Source: Samsonia erythrinae (lineage in GTDB: Bacteria > Pseudomonadota > Gammaproteobacteria > Enterobacterales > Enterobacteriaceae). From it: DNA of 64,000 bases. The notes under the pieces were generated by a model, which was not told the DNA's origin, searched no databases, and saw nothing but the letters and a program-made list of their open reading frames with translations. A program made the position numbers and the translations under genes. Shown piece by piece: positions 11,725-21,130 of the stretch; the first letter of the stretch is position 1, and each line of letters begins with the position of its first letter. The DNA lies in contig NZ_SMBY01000005.1 in the NCBI RefSeq assembly GCF_004342665.1, forward strand, positions 176,449 to 240,448, written 5' to 3'.

Positions 11725-12574
11725 GCAAGATGCCGGACGAGAGGCCCGGATAAAAAAAGGCTGGTGGCGCAGCCACCGCTGGCTGGTTATGCGCCGTCTG
11801 ACCCAGTCTTTGGTGCTGCTCCTGTTTCTCTGCGGGCCGCTGCTGGGGTTTTGGATCCTGCGCGGTAACTACAGCGCCAGCATCGTGCTTGACACCGTGC
11901 CGCTCAGCGATCCGCTGATGATTCTGCAAAGTCTCGCCAGCGGTCATCTGCCCGCCGCCCTCGCGCTGGTTGGCGCGCTGATTATTACCCTGAGCTATGC
12001 GCTGGCAGGTAAGCGTCTGTTCTGTAGCTGGGTCTGCCCCGTCAATCCGCTTACCGATTTGGCCGCCTGGCTGCGTCGTCGGTTCGGCATCACCGCCTCG
12101 GCGACGCTCCCTCGCAATCTGCGTTATCTGCTGTTGGTGCTTATCCTGGCGGGAAGCGCGCTGACGGGAGGACTACTGTGGGAGTGGGTTAACCCTGTCT
12201 CGCTGACAGGCCGCGGGCTGATTTTCGGGTTTGGCGCAGGCATCTGGCTGCTGCTGGCGCTGTTTCTGTTTGATTTACTGGTCGTGGAACACGGCTGGTG
12301 TGGGCACCTGTGTCCGACGGGCGCGCTGTATGGCGCGCTTGGCGGTAAAGGCGCGCTGGTTGTGGATGCCGCCGGGCGCGAACGCTGCACGCGCTGTATG
12401 GACTGCTTTCACGTCTGTCCAGAGCCGCAGGTACTGCGCGCCCCCTTGCTGGATAAACACAGTCCGGTACAGATCGCTGACCGGGACTGCATAACATGCG
12501 GACGCTGTATAGATGTCTGCGCTGAAGACGTTTTTAAAATAACCCTTAGATGGAAATCGGGAGCAAAGTCATGA
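11711..12574 (+). CDS. napH: Membrane quinol dehydrogenase subunit NapH
   Basis: A 287-residue inner-membrane protein, identical in length to E. coli NapH. Four membrane helices are apparent (about 27-48, 75-95, 120-143 and 162-184). Two CX3CP motifs (CSWVCP, CGHLCP) follow membrane segments, and two C-terminal ferredoxin clusters ([24 protein letters not shown]) lie on the cytoplasmic side. The ATG at 11711 lies inside napG and gives the E. coli-like N-terminus [19 protein letters not shown]. An upstream in-frame extension was rejected because it would overlap most of napG. Confidence 0.93.
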   Translation: MANRKQDAGREARIKKGWWRSHRWLVMRRLTQSLVLLLFLCGPLLGFWILRGNYSASIVLDTVPLSDPLMILQSLASGHLPAALALVGALIITLSYALAGKRLFCSWVCPVNPLTDLAAWLRRRFGITASATLPRNLRYLLLVLILAGSALTGGLLWEWVNPVSLTGRGLIFGFGAGIWLLLALFLFDLLVVEHGWCGHLCPTGALYGALGGKGALVVDAAGRERCTRCMDCFHVCPEPQVLRAPLLDKHSPVQIADRDCITCGRCIDVCAEDVFKITLRWKSGAKS

Positions 12575-13008
12575 AAAGCCTGAGAACGGGATGGTTTCGC
12601 TGGATCGCCGCCCTGGCGATAATGAGCAGTGCGTTGGCTACTGCGCAGGTCGATTTAAGCCAGTCGCCGGAAGTCTCCGCGACGCAGCCGGGAAATAGCC
12701 GGATGCCGAAGCAGCAGGAGCGTATGGCGCTCAACTATGTCAACCAGCCGCCAATGATCCCCCATAGCGTGGATGGCTATCAGGTCACGCCGACCTTTAA
12801 CCGCTGCATACAGTGCCACGGCGTCGAGAACTATCGTTCCACCAGCGCCCCCCGCGTCAGCCCGACCCACTTTATCGACAGAGACGGCAAAGTGCTGAGC
12901 AACGTGGCGCCCGCTCGCTATTTCTGCCTGCAATGTCACGTGCCGCAAGCCGACGCCGCCCCGATTACCGGCAACACGTTCACCCCTTCTAAAGGTTTTG
13001 GACAGTGA
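12571..13008 (+). CDS. napB: Diheme cytochrome c NapB
   Basis: A 145-residue periplasmic electron-transfer subunit of nitrate reductase. A Sec signal peptide covers about 1-27 (ALAIMSSALATAQ). Two heme attachment motifs are present, CIQCH and CLQCH, in the conserved NapB setting (NYVNQPPMIPHSV before the first). The ATG at 12571 follows GGGAG and overlaps the napH stop as ATGA. A start seven codons upstream would lack the ribosome site. Confidence 0.94.
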   Translation: MKSLRTGWFRWIAALAIMSSALATAQVDLSQSPEVSATQPGNSRMPKQQERMALNYVNQPPMIPHSVDGYQVTPTFNRCIQCHGVENYRSTSAPRVSPTHFIDRDGKVLSNVAPARYFCLQCHVPQADAAPITGNTFTPSKGFGQ

Positions 13009-13016
13009 GGTTTACG

Positions 13017-13616
13017 ATGAAACAACCTGGAAAAGCGGGACGATTACAGCAATTATGGCAATGGTGGCGTCGTCCAAGCCGGCTGGCGTTGGGCACGTTG
13101 CTTATCATCGGTTTTGCCGGCGGCATTTTCTTTCTGGCCACCTTCCACAAAGGTATGGAAATGAGCAATAGCGAGGCATTCTGCATCAGCTGCCATGAAA
13201 TGCGCAACACCGTATATCAGGAATATATGGAAACCGCGCACTACAGCAACCGCAGCGGCGTGCGCGCCACTTGCCCGGATTGCCATGTTCCACACGAGTT
13301 TGTGCCGAAAATGGTGCGTAAAATTCAGGCCAGTAAAGAGCTGTACGGCAAAATCATGGGCACGATTGATACGCCACAAAAATTCGAAGCACACCGGCTA
13401 ACGATGGCGCAGAACGAATGGCGGCGCATGAAAAATAACAATTCTCAGGAATGCCGCAACTGCCACAACTTTGACTATATGGACTTCTCAGGGCAAAAAA
13501 CGGTCGCGGCGCAAAAACACAGCGAAGCGATAAAACTCGGTCAAACCTGTATCGATTGCCACAAAGGCATCGCACACAAACTGCCGGACATGCACGGCGT
13601 CAAAAGCGGGTTATAA
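13017..13616 (+). CDS. napC: Tetraheme quinol dehydrogenase NapC
   Basis: A 199-residue NapC/NirT-family membrane cytochrome with one N-terminal helix (about 24-46) and four heme motifs: CISCH, CPDCH, CRNCH and CIDCH. It oxidises quinol and passes electrons to NapB. I chose the ATG at 13017, preceded by GTGAGG, which fits the 200-residue E. coli protein. It is the last nap gene. In E. coli the ccm genes follow in the same direction; here they are convergent and form a separate operon. Confidence 0.94.
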   Translation: MKQPGKAGRLQQLWQWWRRPSRLALGTLLIIGFAGGIFFLATFHKGMEMSNSEAFCISCHEMRNTVYQEYMETAHYSNRSGVRATCPDCHVPHEFVPKMVRKIQASKELYGKIMGTIDTPQKFEAHRLTMAQNEWRRMKNNNSQECRNCHNFDYMDFSGQKTVAAQKHSEAIKLGQTCIDCHKGIAHKLPDMHGVKSGL

Positions 13617-13639
13617 CCCGCGTCTCCTTGTAACTCACG

Positions 13640-13657
13640 GGACGGCGTATGCCGTCC
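13640..13657. terminator. Hairpin after napC, possible weak terminator
   Basis: GGACGGC-GTAT-GCCGTCC is a perfect seven-base stem 23 bases after the napC stop. There is no T tract after it on the plus strand, so it may stabilise or weakly terminate the nap transcript rather than end it outright. Confidence 0.4.
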
Positions 13658-13729
13658 TCACCACAAGCGGAAACATCTGCCGCAAAATAACAATGAACGA
13701 AGTTCAGTCTTTTGATTTTATGGGATTAG

Positions 13730-13913
13730 CTCGCGTAAAAAATCGCGCTGAGGTGGGCGTAGCCGCCGGATGAGCGGCATGGACGCCGCGAAAGCCTGCG
13801 CCGCGTATGGAACGCGTCGCAGGCGGTCCGAACAGCGGATACGAACGCCGAAGGCACCGCGAAGCGGCGCGACTTACCGCAACAAGTCAGGGATCACGGG
13901 GCGGCGTCGGGCG
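13730..13913 (+). repeat. GC-rich structured intergenic repeat, copy A
   Basis: This segment lies between convergent napC and ccmI. It shares three ordered blocks with 53147-53256 on the opposite strand: TCGCGTAA..ATCGCGCTGAGG, ACGAACGCCGAAGGCACCGCG, and GGGATCACGGGGCGGCGTCGG. Copy A carries an extra central section with nested inverted repeats (GCCGC/GCGGC, CCTGCG/CGCAGG). No convincing reading frame covers it. I do not recognise a named repeat family. Confidence 0.6.
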
Positions 13914-14001
13914 CGTACTGCAACGGTTGCAGAAAAAAACGTTGGATAATGCGCACGAAACTTTCACAGTAATAACAAAAAAAAACAGAAATAACAGAAA
14001 C

Positions 14002-14031
14002 AACAAAAGGGCGATATCTCGCCCTTTTGTT
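14002..14031 (-). terminator. Terminator of the ccm operon
   Basis: AACAAAAGGGCGA-TATC-TCGCCCTTTTGTT is a perfect 13-base stem with a four-base loop, 25 bases beyond the ccmI stop. On the minus strand the stem's 3' arm ends in a T-rich run, so it should end ccm transcripts. Being symmetric, it may also stop any read-through from nap. Confidence 0.85.
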
Positions 14032-14055
14032 ATTGATGGTGAAGATAAAAAGGAT

Positions 14056-14925
14056 TTATTTCCCCGTGACCGCCTGAACCGACAGTGACGCCTTCGCCTG
14101 CGCAATACTGCGCTCAATGACCGCGCGGCGTGTATCGTTTTGCGGCAGCAGTTTCAGCATCGCTTGCCAGGCGTCAATCGCTTCCTGATAGCGCTGGGCT
14201 TCATAGGCATTGAAAGCCATCAGGCTCAGTACGCGCACATTGGTTGAGCCGGACTTCAGCAGTTCACGCAGCATTTCGCCACCGCGTTGGCTATCACGCG
14301 GGTTGGTGGAACGTGACAGCAGGTCGGCGTAATCCAGCGCCAGATCCGTATTTTTCGGGTCGAGCTGGAATGCTTTGGCAAACGCCTGCAAGGACATGTC
14401 ATAATTATTCAGCAGGCCCGCAATGCGCCCCAGCATCCACCAGTCTTGTGGATTGTCTGGCTGCGCCTCTAGTTGGCTGCGCAACCCCAGACCGAGACGC
14501 GCCACCTCTTCAATGGTCAGCGGTTCGGCATCCGGATCCAACGCTCGCTTCATCAGGTCCGGCGTTAACGCAACAACCTGCTGTAATTCCTGCACCCGAT
14601 TAACCGCTGAGGTTTTCCAGAATACGCCGAGGCTGACAATCACCAGCAACAGCACGCCCGGCAGCAACATCCAGCGGCTCAGCGGACGCGATTGTGCTCT
14701 GGCACCGACAGGAATATCCTGTAGGAGCGTATGCTGAAGTTCCTCCACCATGGGGATTCGTTCCTGTTCATTGGCGACATCCACGTTCAGTTCACGCAGC
14801 CGATCGCGATACAGCGCCTGATTAATCGCGTCCCGATCGTATTCCTCCCCTGACGACCACGGCACCAGCAGCAGCGTGGAAAGCGCAATAAGCGATAAAA
14901 CAATGATGACCGTCAGTAACATCAT
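14056..14925 (-). CDS. ccmI: Cytochrome c maturation protein CcmI
   Basis: A 289-residue protein with an N-terminal membrane helix (about 1-21) and a second helix (about 85-103). A periplasmic TPR domain follows (MLGRIAGLLNNYDMSLQAFAKAFQLDPKNTD and nearby repeats). CcmI presents the apocytochrome to the CcmFH heme lyase. In E. coli this domain is fused to CcmH; here it is a separate gene whose ATG overlaps the ccmH stop (ATGA). The TPR region resembles the C-terminal half of E. coli CcmH closely. Confidence 0.9.
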   Translation of the reverse strand: MMLLTVIIVLSLIALSTLLLVPWSSGEEYDRDAINQALYRDRLRELNVDVANEQERIPMVEELQHTLLQDIPVGARAQSRPLSRWMLLPGVLLLVIVSLGVFWKTSAVNRVQELQQVVALTPDLMKRALDPDAEPLTIEEVARLGLGLRSQLEAQPDNPQDWWMLGRIAGLLNNYDMSLQAFAKAFQLDPKNTDLALDYADLLSRSTNPRDSQRGGEMLRELLKSGSTNVRVLSLMAFNAYEAQRYQEAIDAWQAMLKLLPQNDTRRAVIERSIAQAKASLSVQAVTGK

Positions 14926-15380
14926 TTTGGTTTCCCCTCGCTGTCCAGCAATTGACGCAAACGTTTTTTATCCTGTTCGCTCATCGGCGCTCTGGCCCGC
15001 TTAGTACGGCGCGCGCGCCGAATAATCATCCCGCAGCCCGCCGCCAGAAACAGCGCGGGCAGCAGCCAGAGCAGGATCGTAAAAGGCGTGATCGGCGGCT
15101 CATACGTCACAAAGTAACCGTAACGATCCACCATATAGTCGACAACCTGCTGCTTCGTCTGCCCCTGCTGCATCAGTTCGTAAACTTTTTGCCGCATATC
15201 CGCGGCGATCATCGAATTGGAATCAGCGATGCTGTTATTCTGGCATTTCGGGCAACGTAACTGCATCGTTAGCTCACGAAACTGTTGTTCCTGCGCGTCA
15301 TTGTCAAAATGTAATGTCTCTGAGGCGGCCAACGCGCCGAGCGACAACAACAGAGCAATAAAAAAAACGATCGCTTTCAC
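14922..15380 (-). CDS. ccmH: Cytochrome c maturation thioredoxin-like protein CcmH
   Basis: A 152-residue CcmH-family protein with a signal segment or anchor at the N-terminus and a second helix near about 100-121. Its redox motif LRCPKCQNNSIADSN contains the CXXC pair that keeps apocytochrome cysteines reduced for heme attachment. I chose a GTG start at 15380, which overlaps the ccmG stop as GTGA. A longer frame upstream would run into ccmG without a signal peptide at its start. The short CcmH fits the separate ccmI next door. Confidence 0.9.
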   Translation of the reverse strand: MKAIVFFIALLLSLGALAASETLHFDNDAQEQQFRELTMQLRCPKCQNNSIADSNSMIAADMRQKVYELMQQGQTKQQVVDYMVDRYGYFVTYEPPITPFTILLWLLPALFLAAGCGMIIRRARRTKRARAPMSEQDKKRLRQLLDSEGKPK

Positions 15381-15934
15381 GCCCCGTCCTCCCGGCTGTA
15401 TTTCTCCCACAGCGGCTGTAACGTTTCCCGCCACACTTGCAGATTGAGATCGCCCGCATGGCGATAGCGAATGATGCCCTGTCCGTCGATCAGAAAGGTT
15501 TCCGGCGCGCCATACACGCCCAGATCCAGTCCCAACATGCCGTCGCCATCAAACAGACTCAGCGCATAGGGGTTGCCCAGCGTCTTCAGCCACTCGATCG
15601 CTTTGGGGCGCTCATCTTTATAATTCATGCCCACAACGCGAACGCCCTGCGTCGACAGCGTATTAAGAAATTGGTGCTCCGCGCGGCATGTCGGGCACCA
15701 GGTCGCCCAGACGTTCAGCAGTAGCGGTTTGCCATCGCGCAGTTCAGACTGGCTGTAAATCTTTCCCGGCTGCTCCAGCGATTCCAGCCGGAACGCTGGG
15801 ATCGGTTTGCCAATCAGGGCTGACTCCAGCCGCATGGGATCGTCGCCGTCGCTGTTGCGCACCAGTTGCCACAGCAACGCTGTCGCCAGCAGTAAAAACA
15901 GAACGAGCGGGATTAACAATATCTTACGACTCAT
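15377..15934 (-). CDS. ccmG: Thiol:disulfide oxidoreductase CcmG (DsbE)
   Basis: A 185-residue membrane-anchored periplasmic thioredoxin. The anchor helix covers about 4-25, and the active site is WCPTC (WATWCPTCRAEHQF). The GVYGAPETFLID segment contains the cis-proline region of the thioredoxin fold. It reduces apocytochrome or CcmH during c-type heme attachment. Its start overlaps the ccmF stop by four bases and its end overlaps ccmH. Confidence 0.94.
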   Translation of the reverse strand: MSRKILLIPLVLFLLLATALLWQLVRNSDGDDPMRLESALIGKPIPAFRLESLEQPGKIYSQSELRDGKPLLLNVWATWCPTCRAEHQFLNTLSTQGVRVVGMNYKDERPKAIEWLKTLGNPYALSLFDGDGMLGLDLGVYGAPETFLIDGQGIIRYRHAGDLNLQVWRETLQPLWEKYSREDGA

Positions 15935-17886
15935 GATGATGCCTCTCTCACGGCACGGCGCAGGCGGTAGCGCGGGTCAAACATGCACAGGATGCCGCCT
16001 AACGCCATCAGCCCGCCGCCGTACCAAATCCAGCGGATAAAGGGTTTGTAATAGAGCCGTACCGCCCAGCTTCCGTCATCCAGTTCCTCGCCCAAAGCGG
16101 CATACAGATCGCGCGTCACGCCCGCATCAATGGCCGCTTCTGTCATAATCGCCCCGCTGGTGTTGTAAAAACGCTTTTCCGTTTTCAACGTCGCTTCCGG
16201 CTTGCCGTGACGCGTGACTTCAATCGTTCCTTTGCCGCTGTGCCAGTTCGGCCCCACCACATCACGCACGCCTTGAAACGTAAAATGATAATCATGGATT
16301 TGTATGCTGTCCCCCGCCCGCATCCGCACATCCCGCTCAACGCTATAATTCTGGCTGAATGCGATCCCGACCACCGTCACCGCCAGCCCAAGATGCCCGC
16401 ACACCATCCCCCACTGGCTCAGGGAAAGTGAGGTCAAACCGCGCAGCAGACCATGACGTCGGGTTGCATTGGCATGCAGGTCGTACAACGTTAAGAAGAA
16501 GACCCAAAGCGCCATCGACAGGCCGACTATCGTCATGGCGACAAGGGAATCCTGTAGCAGCCAAGGGAGCAGCAGCGACAGCGCGGCGGTCACCGCCATT
16601 GCCATCAGCAGCAGCTTACGCAGCTTTTGCGGCTCGTCGCGCCGCCAGCGAACCAGCGGACCTACACCCAACAGTAAGGCAAAAGGCGCCATTAACAGGG
16701 TAAACATCGTGTTGAAAAATGGTGCGCCAATCGAGATGCTGCCCAGACCTAGCTGTTTATGCACCAGCGGCAGCAGTGTTCCCAGCAGTACGACAAGCGT
16801 AGCGGCCATCAGGATCAGGTTATTGCCGAGCAGGAAGGTTTCACGCGACCAGAGCGAATTCGTTACCCGCGCCCGCACCCGGTTGCCTTTGATGGCGAAC
16901 AGCAGTAACGAACCGCCGATGACAATGACCAAAAACGCGAGAATAAACATGCCACGCGCCGGATCGGAGGCGAATGCATGCACCGACACCAGAACGCCGG
17001 AACGCACCAGAAACGTCCCCAACAGGCAGAGCGAGAACGCGCCGATGGCCAGCAACACCGTCCAGGCTTTAAAGCTGCCGCGTTTTTCGGTGACCGACAG
17101 CGAATGCAGCAATGCCGTGCCCACCAGCCACGGCATCAATGACGCGTTCTCGACCGGATCCCAGAACCACCAGCCGCCCCAGCCCAGCTCGTAATACGCC
17201 CAGCCCGAGCCGAGTACGATACCCAACGTCAGGAATGACCAGGCCGCCTGTGTCCACGGTCGTGACCAGCGAGCCCACGCGCTGTCCAGTCGCTCAGCCA
17301 GCAGCGAGGCGACCGCAAACGCAAACGCCACGGAGAACCCGACGTAACCCATATAAAGCAGCGGAGGGTGGACGATGAGCCCAACATCCTGCAAAAGCGG
17401 ATTGAGATCGCGCCCGTCAATCGGATACTCCGGCAACGTGCGTGTAAAAGGATTCGACGTCAGAATGATGAACAGCAAAAAACCGACATTGATCATCCCC
17501 ATCACCGCCAGCACGCGGGCGACCGCATCCAGCGACATTCCGCGGCTGAAAACCGCCACGGCAAAAGTCCAGCCGCTCATCAGCAGCACCCAGAGCAGCA
17601 GCGACCCTTCGTGGGCACCCCACGCCGCCGCAACGCGATACCATACCGGGAGCGCACGGTTCGAGTTATTTGCCACGTAGAGGACGGTAAAATCATTGAT
17701 CACCAGCGCATGCACCAACACGAGGAAGGCGGCAAGAATGCATGCGAACAGCGCCCAGGCAAGAGGGCGAGCCAACGCCATCAGACGGGTGTCCTGACGC
17801 GACGCGCCCCACAGCGGATATATGCTAAGCAACAGCGCCACGCCCAGCGCCAGACAAAGCAGATAATTACCGACTTCAGGCATCAT
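15931..17886 (-). CDS. ccmF: Heme lyase subunit CcmF
   Basis: A 651-residue polytopic membrane protein of the CcmF/NrfE family. The tryptophan-rich heme-handling motif [19 protein letters not shown] is visible. Multiple membrane helices and a large periplasmic loop near the C-terminus (about 505-610) fit the family. It transfers heme from CcmE to CXXCH motifs together with CcmH and CcmI. Its length is close to E. coli CcmF. It overlaps ccmE and ccmG by four bases each. Confidence 0.95.
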   Translation of the reverse strand: MMPEVGNYLLCLALGVALLLSIYPLWGASRQDTRLMALARPLAWALFACILAAFLVLVHALVINDFTVLYVANNSNRALPVWYRVAAAWGAHEGSLLLWVLLMSGWTFAVAVFSRGMSLDAVARVLAVMGMINVGFLLFIILTSNPFTRTLPEYPIDGRDLNPLLQDVGLIVHPPLLYMGYVGFSVAFAFAVASLLAERLDSAWARWSRPWTQAAWSFLTLGIVLGSGWAYYELGWGGWWFWDPVENASLMPWLVGTALLHSLSVTEKRGSFKAWTVLLAIGAFSLCLLGTFLVRSGVLVSVHAFASDPARGMFILAFLVIVIGGSLLLFAIKGNRVRARVTNSLWSRETFLLGNNLILMAATLVVLLGTLLPLVHKQLGLGSISIGAPFFNTMFTLLMAPFALLLGVGPLVRWRRDEPQKLRKLLLMAMAVTAALSLLLPWLLQDSLVAMTIVGLSMALWVFFLTLYDLHANATRRHGLLRGLTSLSLSQWGMVCGHLGLAVTVVGIAFSQNYSVERDVRMRAGDSIQIHDYHFTFQGVRDVVGPNWHSGKGTIEVTRHGKPEATLKTEKRFYNTSGAIMTEAAIDAGVTRDLYAALGEELDDGSWAVRLYYKPFIRWIWYGGGLMALGGILCMFDPRYRLRRAVREASS

Positions 17887-18365
17887 AAGGGATTACCTTC
17901 TTTGGCCGTCGTCGGCGCATGCCCGTGCTCTCCTTCCATCGCCGCTTTGATTTCTGGCGGCGTGTAATTTTCGTCATGGCGGGCCAGCACTTCTTTCGCC
18001 GTAATATGATCGTCGGTATCCAGAACGCCCTGCGCCACAACGCCTTGTCCCTCACGGAACAGATCCGGCAGCATTCCGTTGTAGGTCACATCGACCGATC
18101 CTTGCGCATCATAAACGGTGAAACGGACTGCCAGACTTTGGCTGTCGCGGCGCACGCTGCCCGGCATCACCATGCCGCCAACGCGCAGGCGCTGCCCGAT
18201 CGCCGGTTTTTCCTGCGTTTCGTTCTTGCCGTAAAGAATTTCGCTGGGCGTGTAAAAGAGGTCGATATTTGAACTCAACGCATACAGCGTCAACGCGACG
18301 GTCAACACCGCGCCACAGACGACGGCCAGAATGGCATAGAGGCGAGTTTTACGCGGCGCACTCAT
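17883..18365 (-). CDS. ccmE: Heme chaperone CcmE
   Basis: A 160-residue periplasmic heme chaperone anchored by one N-terminal helix (about 9-30). The heme is bound covalently at H130 in the motif HDENY (130-134), the same position as in E. coli. It receives heme at CcmC and delivers it to CcmF. I chose the ATG at 18365, which overlaps the ccmD stop as ATGA; a longer upstream frame overlaps ccmD almost entirely. Confidence 0.95.
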   Translation of the reverse strand: MSAPRKTRLYAILAVVCGAVLTVALTLYALSSNIDLFYTPSEILYGKNETQEKPAIGQRLRVGGMVMPGSVRRDSQSLAVRFTVYDAQGSVDVTYNGMLPDLFREGQGVVAQGVLDTDDHITAKEVLARHDENYTPPEIKAAMEGEHGHAPTTAKEGNPL

Positions 18366-18583
18366 GGCGTCACCTCCACCGAGTCCGATTGGCGAGCCGC
18401 GCGTTTGCGTTGCTCGCGCGCCTGCTGACGGCGAATGTCGTTCAGCAATGTCCGCCGACGCCAAAGGGTATGGCCGATCAATGCGCCCAGCGGCAACAGC
18501 GTGAGCGCCACGGCCAGCCAGACGTAAAAGGCATAACCGCCCATCGCAAAGAATGCCTGCCAACTGGTGAAAGCGATGTTCAT
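18362..18583 (-). CDS. ccmD: Heme exporter protein CcmD
   Basis: A 73-residue protein with one membrane helix (about 15-39) followed by a basic cytoplasmic tail ([24 protein letters not shown]), typical of CcmD. It is needed to release heme-loaded CcmE from the CcmABC complex. ATGA overlaps link it to both ccmC and ccmE. Confidence 0.92.
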   Translation of the reverse strand: MNIAFTSWQAFFAMGGYAFYVWLAVALTLLPLGALIGHTLWRRRTLLNDIRRQQAREQRKRAARQSDSVEVTP

Positions 18584-19326
18584 CGTGCTACCCCTCCTTT
18601 ATTGACCAATGCTGCCACCCAGGGTGCCCGGCGCTGCTGCATCAGGATCAAATTTCGCAGCCGCATAAGTGACAACGTCACGAAAAGGCTCATGAATCCC
18701 AGCATCATGATGCGCAGCGGCAGGCGCATGGCGGGATCGATGGTTTTCTGCATTTTCGTCGATGCCTGATGCAGGGTATTCCACCACTCGACGGAGAAAT
18801 GGATAATGGGCAAATTCACCACCCCCACCAGTACCAGAATCGCCGCCGCACGACCAGCCAGACGGCGGTCATCAAATGCGTTATAGAGCGCGATGATACC
18901 CACGTAGAGAAACAGCAGCACCAGCTCCGACGTCAGACGCGCATCCCAGACCCACCACGTCCCCCACATCGGTTTACCCCAGGTGGAGCCGGTGGTCAGC
19001 GCGATAAAGGTAAACACCGCGCCAACCGGCGCCATCGCCGCCACGGCAAGCTCCGCGGTTTTTGACTGCCGGATCATGCCGACCAGCGCGAACATCGCCA
19101 TCACGGCATAGACGCCCATCGACCACACGGCCGCAGGCACGTGCAGATACATGATGCGATACCCTTGCCCTTGCTGATAATCCGCAGGCGCAAAGCCAAA
19201 ACCTAACAGGCAGCCGCCTATCAGCAACGCGGCGCTTATCAGGGCAAACCATGGGACAAGCTTGCCGCAACGCCCATAAAGACGCTCCGGTTGCGTAAGC
19301 TGATCGTTTTTTTTCAACATAATCAT
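18580..19326 (-). CDS. ccmC: Heme exporter protein CcmC
   Basis: A 248-residue membrane protein with six predicted helices and the tryptophan-rich motif [15 protein letters not shown]. CcmC binds heme and attaches it to CcmE. The start is either ATG at 19326 or ATG at 19320, two codons apart (MIMLKK); GAGTGAG lies just before them. The long upstream extension of this frame is a shadow of ccmB. A 62-base gap separates it from ccmB. Confidence 0.93.
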   Translation of the reverse strand: MIMLKKNDQLTQPERLYGRCGKLVPWFALISAALLIGGCLLGFGFAPADYQQGQGYRIMYLHVPAAVWSMGVYAVMAMFALVGMIRQSKTAELAVAAMAPVGAVFTFIALTTGSTWGKPMWGTWWVWDARLTSELVLLFLYVGIIALYNAFDDRRLAGRAAAILVLVGVVNLPIIHFSVEWWNTLHQASTKMQKTIDPAMRLPLRIMMLGFMSLFVTLSLMRLRNLILMQQRRAPWVAALVNKGGVAR

Positions 19327-19388
19327 GTGCTCACTCTGCGTAAAACTCATCCCTGCGGGACGATAAAGGCGATCCTGAGATCGATAAA

Positions 19389-20045
19389 TTATTGTATGCT
19401 CACCCGCAACGCCGCCGCCGTGGCGAACGGGCTCAGGGTAGCGCTGCCCGCCAGAAAGGCGCCGAGAATCGCCAGATACCCGCCGACCGGCAGTTGCATC
19501 ATCGCGGCTTCCACTGCTGCCGTGGCGAAAATCAATAGCGGTATGGTTAAGGGCAGGACCAGAAGGCTTAACAATACGCCGCTGCGGCGCAGCCCAACCG
19601 TTAACGCAGCGCCGATAGCGCCCAGAAAGCTGAGCGTTGGCGTACAGAGCAGCAGCGTTAATGCCATCACCCACCAGCCGTGGCGATCCAGCCCAAACAG
19701 AAGCGCCGCCAGCGGTGAAAGCAGCAATAGCGGCAACCCGCTGACCACCCAGTGCACCACAACCTTCGCCAGCACCACGAGCGGTAACGGTAAAGGCAGT
19801 AGCGTCAGTTGCTCCAGCGATCCATCCTGATAGTCGTCACGGAACAGGCGATCCATCGCCAATAAAGAAGCGAGTAATGCCGCCACCCATACCACACCGG
19901 GCGCGACGCGCGCCAACAGCTGTGGCTCCGGCCCAATAGCCAGAGGAAATAAGATAAGCACAATCAGGAAGAACCACAGAGGGTTGAGAATCTCCGCGCT
20001 ATTACGCAACGCAACGCGCAGTTCCCGCGCAATCAGCCGCCGCAT
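19389..20045 (-). CDS. ccmB: Heme exporter ABC permease CcmB
   Basis: A 218-residue permease with six predicted membrane helices, close to the 220 residues of E. coli CcmB. It forms the membrane part of the CcmAB ATPase, which powers release of holo-CcmE. Its ATG overlaps the ccmA stop by one base (TAATG). Confidence 0.93.
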   Translation of the reverse strand: MRRLIARELRVALRNSAEILNPLWFFLIVLILFPLAIGPEPQLLARVAPGVVWVAALLASLLAMDRLFRDDYQDGSLEQLTLLPLPLPLVVLAKVVVHWVVSGLPLLLLSPLAALLFGLDRHGWWVMALTLLLCTPTLSFLGAIGAALTVGLRRSGVLLSLLVLPLTIPLLIFATAAVEAAMMQLPVGGYLAILGAFLAGSATLSPFATAAALRVSIQ

Positions 20046-20665
20046 TATGGCGTTTCCTCACCTGGCGTTAAATGAAGACAGCGAATGTCCTTAGCGAAGG
20101 GACGCAACGGCTGATGCGTGGTGACAATAATGATGCCCTCGTGTGCAATATGGCGCTCCATGCGCTGTGTCAGCATTTCGACGCCCGCCACGTCAAGTGC
20201 GGTTAGCGGTTCATCCAAAATCCAGAGCGGCGCATCCGTCAGCCATAAACGCGCCAGCGCGACGCGCCTCTGCTGGCCTGCCGAAAGACGCGCCGTCGGC
20301 ACGTCCTCATAGCCCGACAATCCGACCGCCGCCAGCGCCTGCCAGCGCGCCTCCTGACGCTGCTGCGGATAAAAAAAACGCAGATTCTCTTCACCGGTCA
20401 GGACACTCTTGATGCCCGGCTGATGGCCTAGCCACAGCAGTTGCTGATTAAAACGCTCACGGATACGGTGAATTCGTTGTCCCTGCCAGCAAACTTCCCC
20501 CGATTCGGGCGTCGCTAAACCGCTTAAAATGCGCAACAGCGAAGTTTTTCCCACCCCGTTAGCACCGGCAATCTGCACCATTTCTCCGGGACTGGCCGTA
20601 AACGACAACGCGCTGAACAGCACATGCTCATCACGTAGACAAACCACATCGCGCGCTTCTAACAT
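20045..20665 (-). CDS. ccmA: Heme exporter ATP-binding protein CcmA
   Basis: A 206-residue ABC ATPase. The Walker A motif is GANGVGKTS (about 34-42), the signature is LSAGQQRR, and Walker B is [12 protein letters not shown]. It hydrolyses ATP to free heme-loaded CcmE from CcmCD. It is the first gene of the ccm operon; the ATG follows AAGGAG with ten bases between. Confidence 0.94.
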   Translation of the reverse strand: MLEARDVVCLRDEHVLFSALSFTASPGEMVQIAGANGVGKTSLLRILSGLATPESGEVCWQGQRIHRIRERFNQQLLWLGHQPGIKSVLTGEENLRFFYPQQRQEARWQALAAVGLSGYEDVPTARLSAGQQRRVALARLWLTDAPLWILDEPLTALDVAGVEMLTQRMERHIAHEGIIIVTTHQPLRPFAKDIRCLHLTPGEETP

Positions 20666-20760
20666 CGGGGAGCCACTCCTTACTTCATAAGTGGGTATAG
20701 AATAACATGCTGCCCTTACTCCCCCCTCTCGGGGGCCGTAACCATAAAGAGTTAATCTCT

Positions 20761-20774
20761 TTTATTAAGATCAA
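20761..20774. promoter_or_regulatory. FNR-like site upstream of ccmA
   Basis: TTTAT-TAAG-ATCAA matches nine of ten conserved positions of the FNR consensus TTGAT-N4-ATCAA. It lies about 100 bases upstream of ccmA, in keeping with oxygen-limited expression of cytochrome c maturation alongside nap and nrf. Confidence 0.45.
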
Positions 20775-20937
20775 TAAAGTCGGTGATTCCGGTTATCCCT
20801 ATCATCGAGTCGTATCGAAAACCACGCCGACACGCCTAAACCGGAAATCTATTGGGCATATTTTTATGCAGCCGCCGAGATCGTTTCGTGCGCTACAAGA
20901 CCGTCATTTTATGCTACCGCTTAGCACGCGCCCGACG

Positions 20938-21052
20938 CAGGGCGACTCAATCGCCGTAGCCCTGCGAGCCCTGGCTTCCGGCTAAATTATGCCGCTGCGC
21001 GGTGCCATCGGTGTTCATGAGCACTATCCGAGCCCACCGCTGCATAATTTTT
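20938..21052. other. Highly structured intergenic segment between ccmA and nrfG
   Basis: The 465-base gap 20666-21130 holds two adjacent inverted repeats. The first is GCAGGGC (20938-20944) with GCCCTGC (20960-20966). The second is a long stem: AAATTATGC (20984-20992) pairs with GCATAATTT (21042-21050), GCGGTG (20999-21004) with CACCGC (21035-21040), and TCGG with CCGA further in. On the plus strand the long stem is followed by T residues. It could be a terminator, a small RNA or a repeat element. I do not recognise it. Confidence 0.4.
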
Positions 21053-21130
21053 ACGCCGTATAACAGCAAAACCCGCCATAAACTGCGGCAGTGATGTATA
21101 AGAGACGGTTAAAGCGAAACTTATCGCCTA

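Noticed and set aside
13807..14088. 93-codon open frame in the napC-ccmI gap
   Set aside because: It runs through the structured repeat and the ccm terminator and has no domain similarity or ribosome site.
20707..20985. 92-codon open frame upstream of ccmA
   Set aside because: Crosses the FNR-like site and the hairpin region, with no ribosome site and no recognisable sequence.
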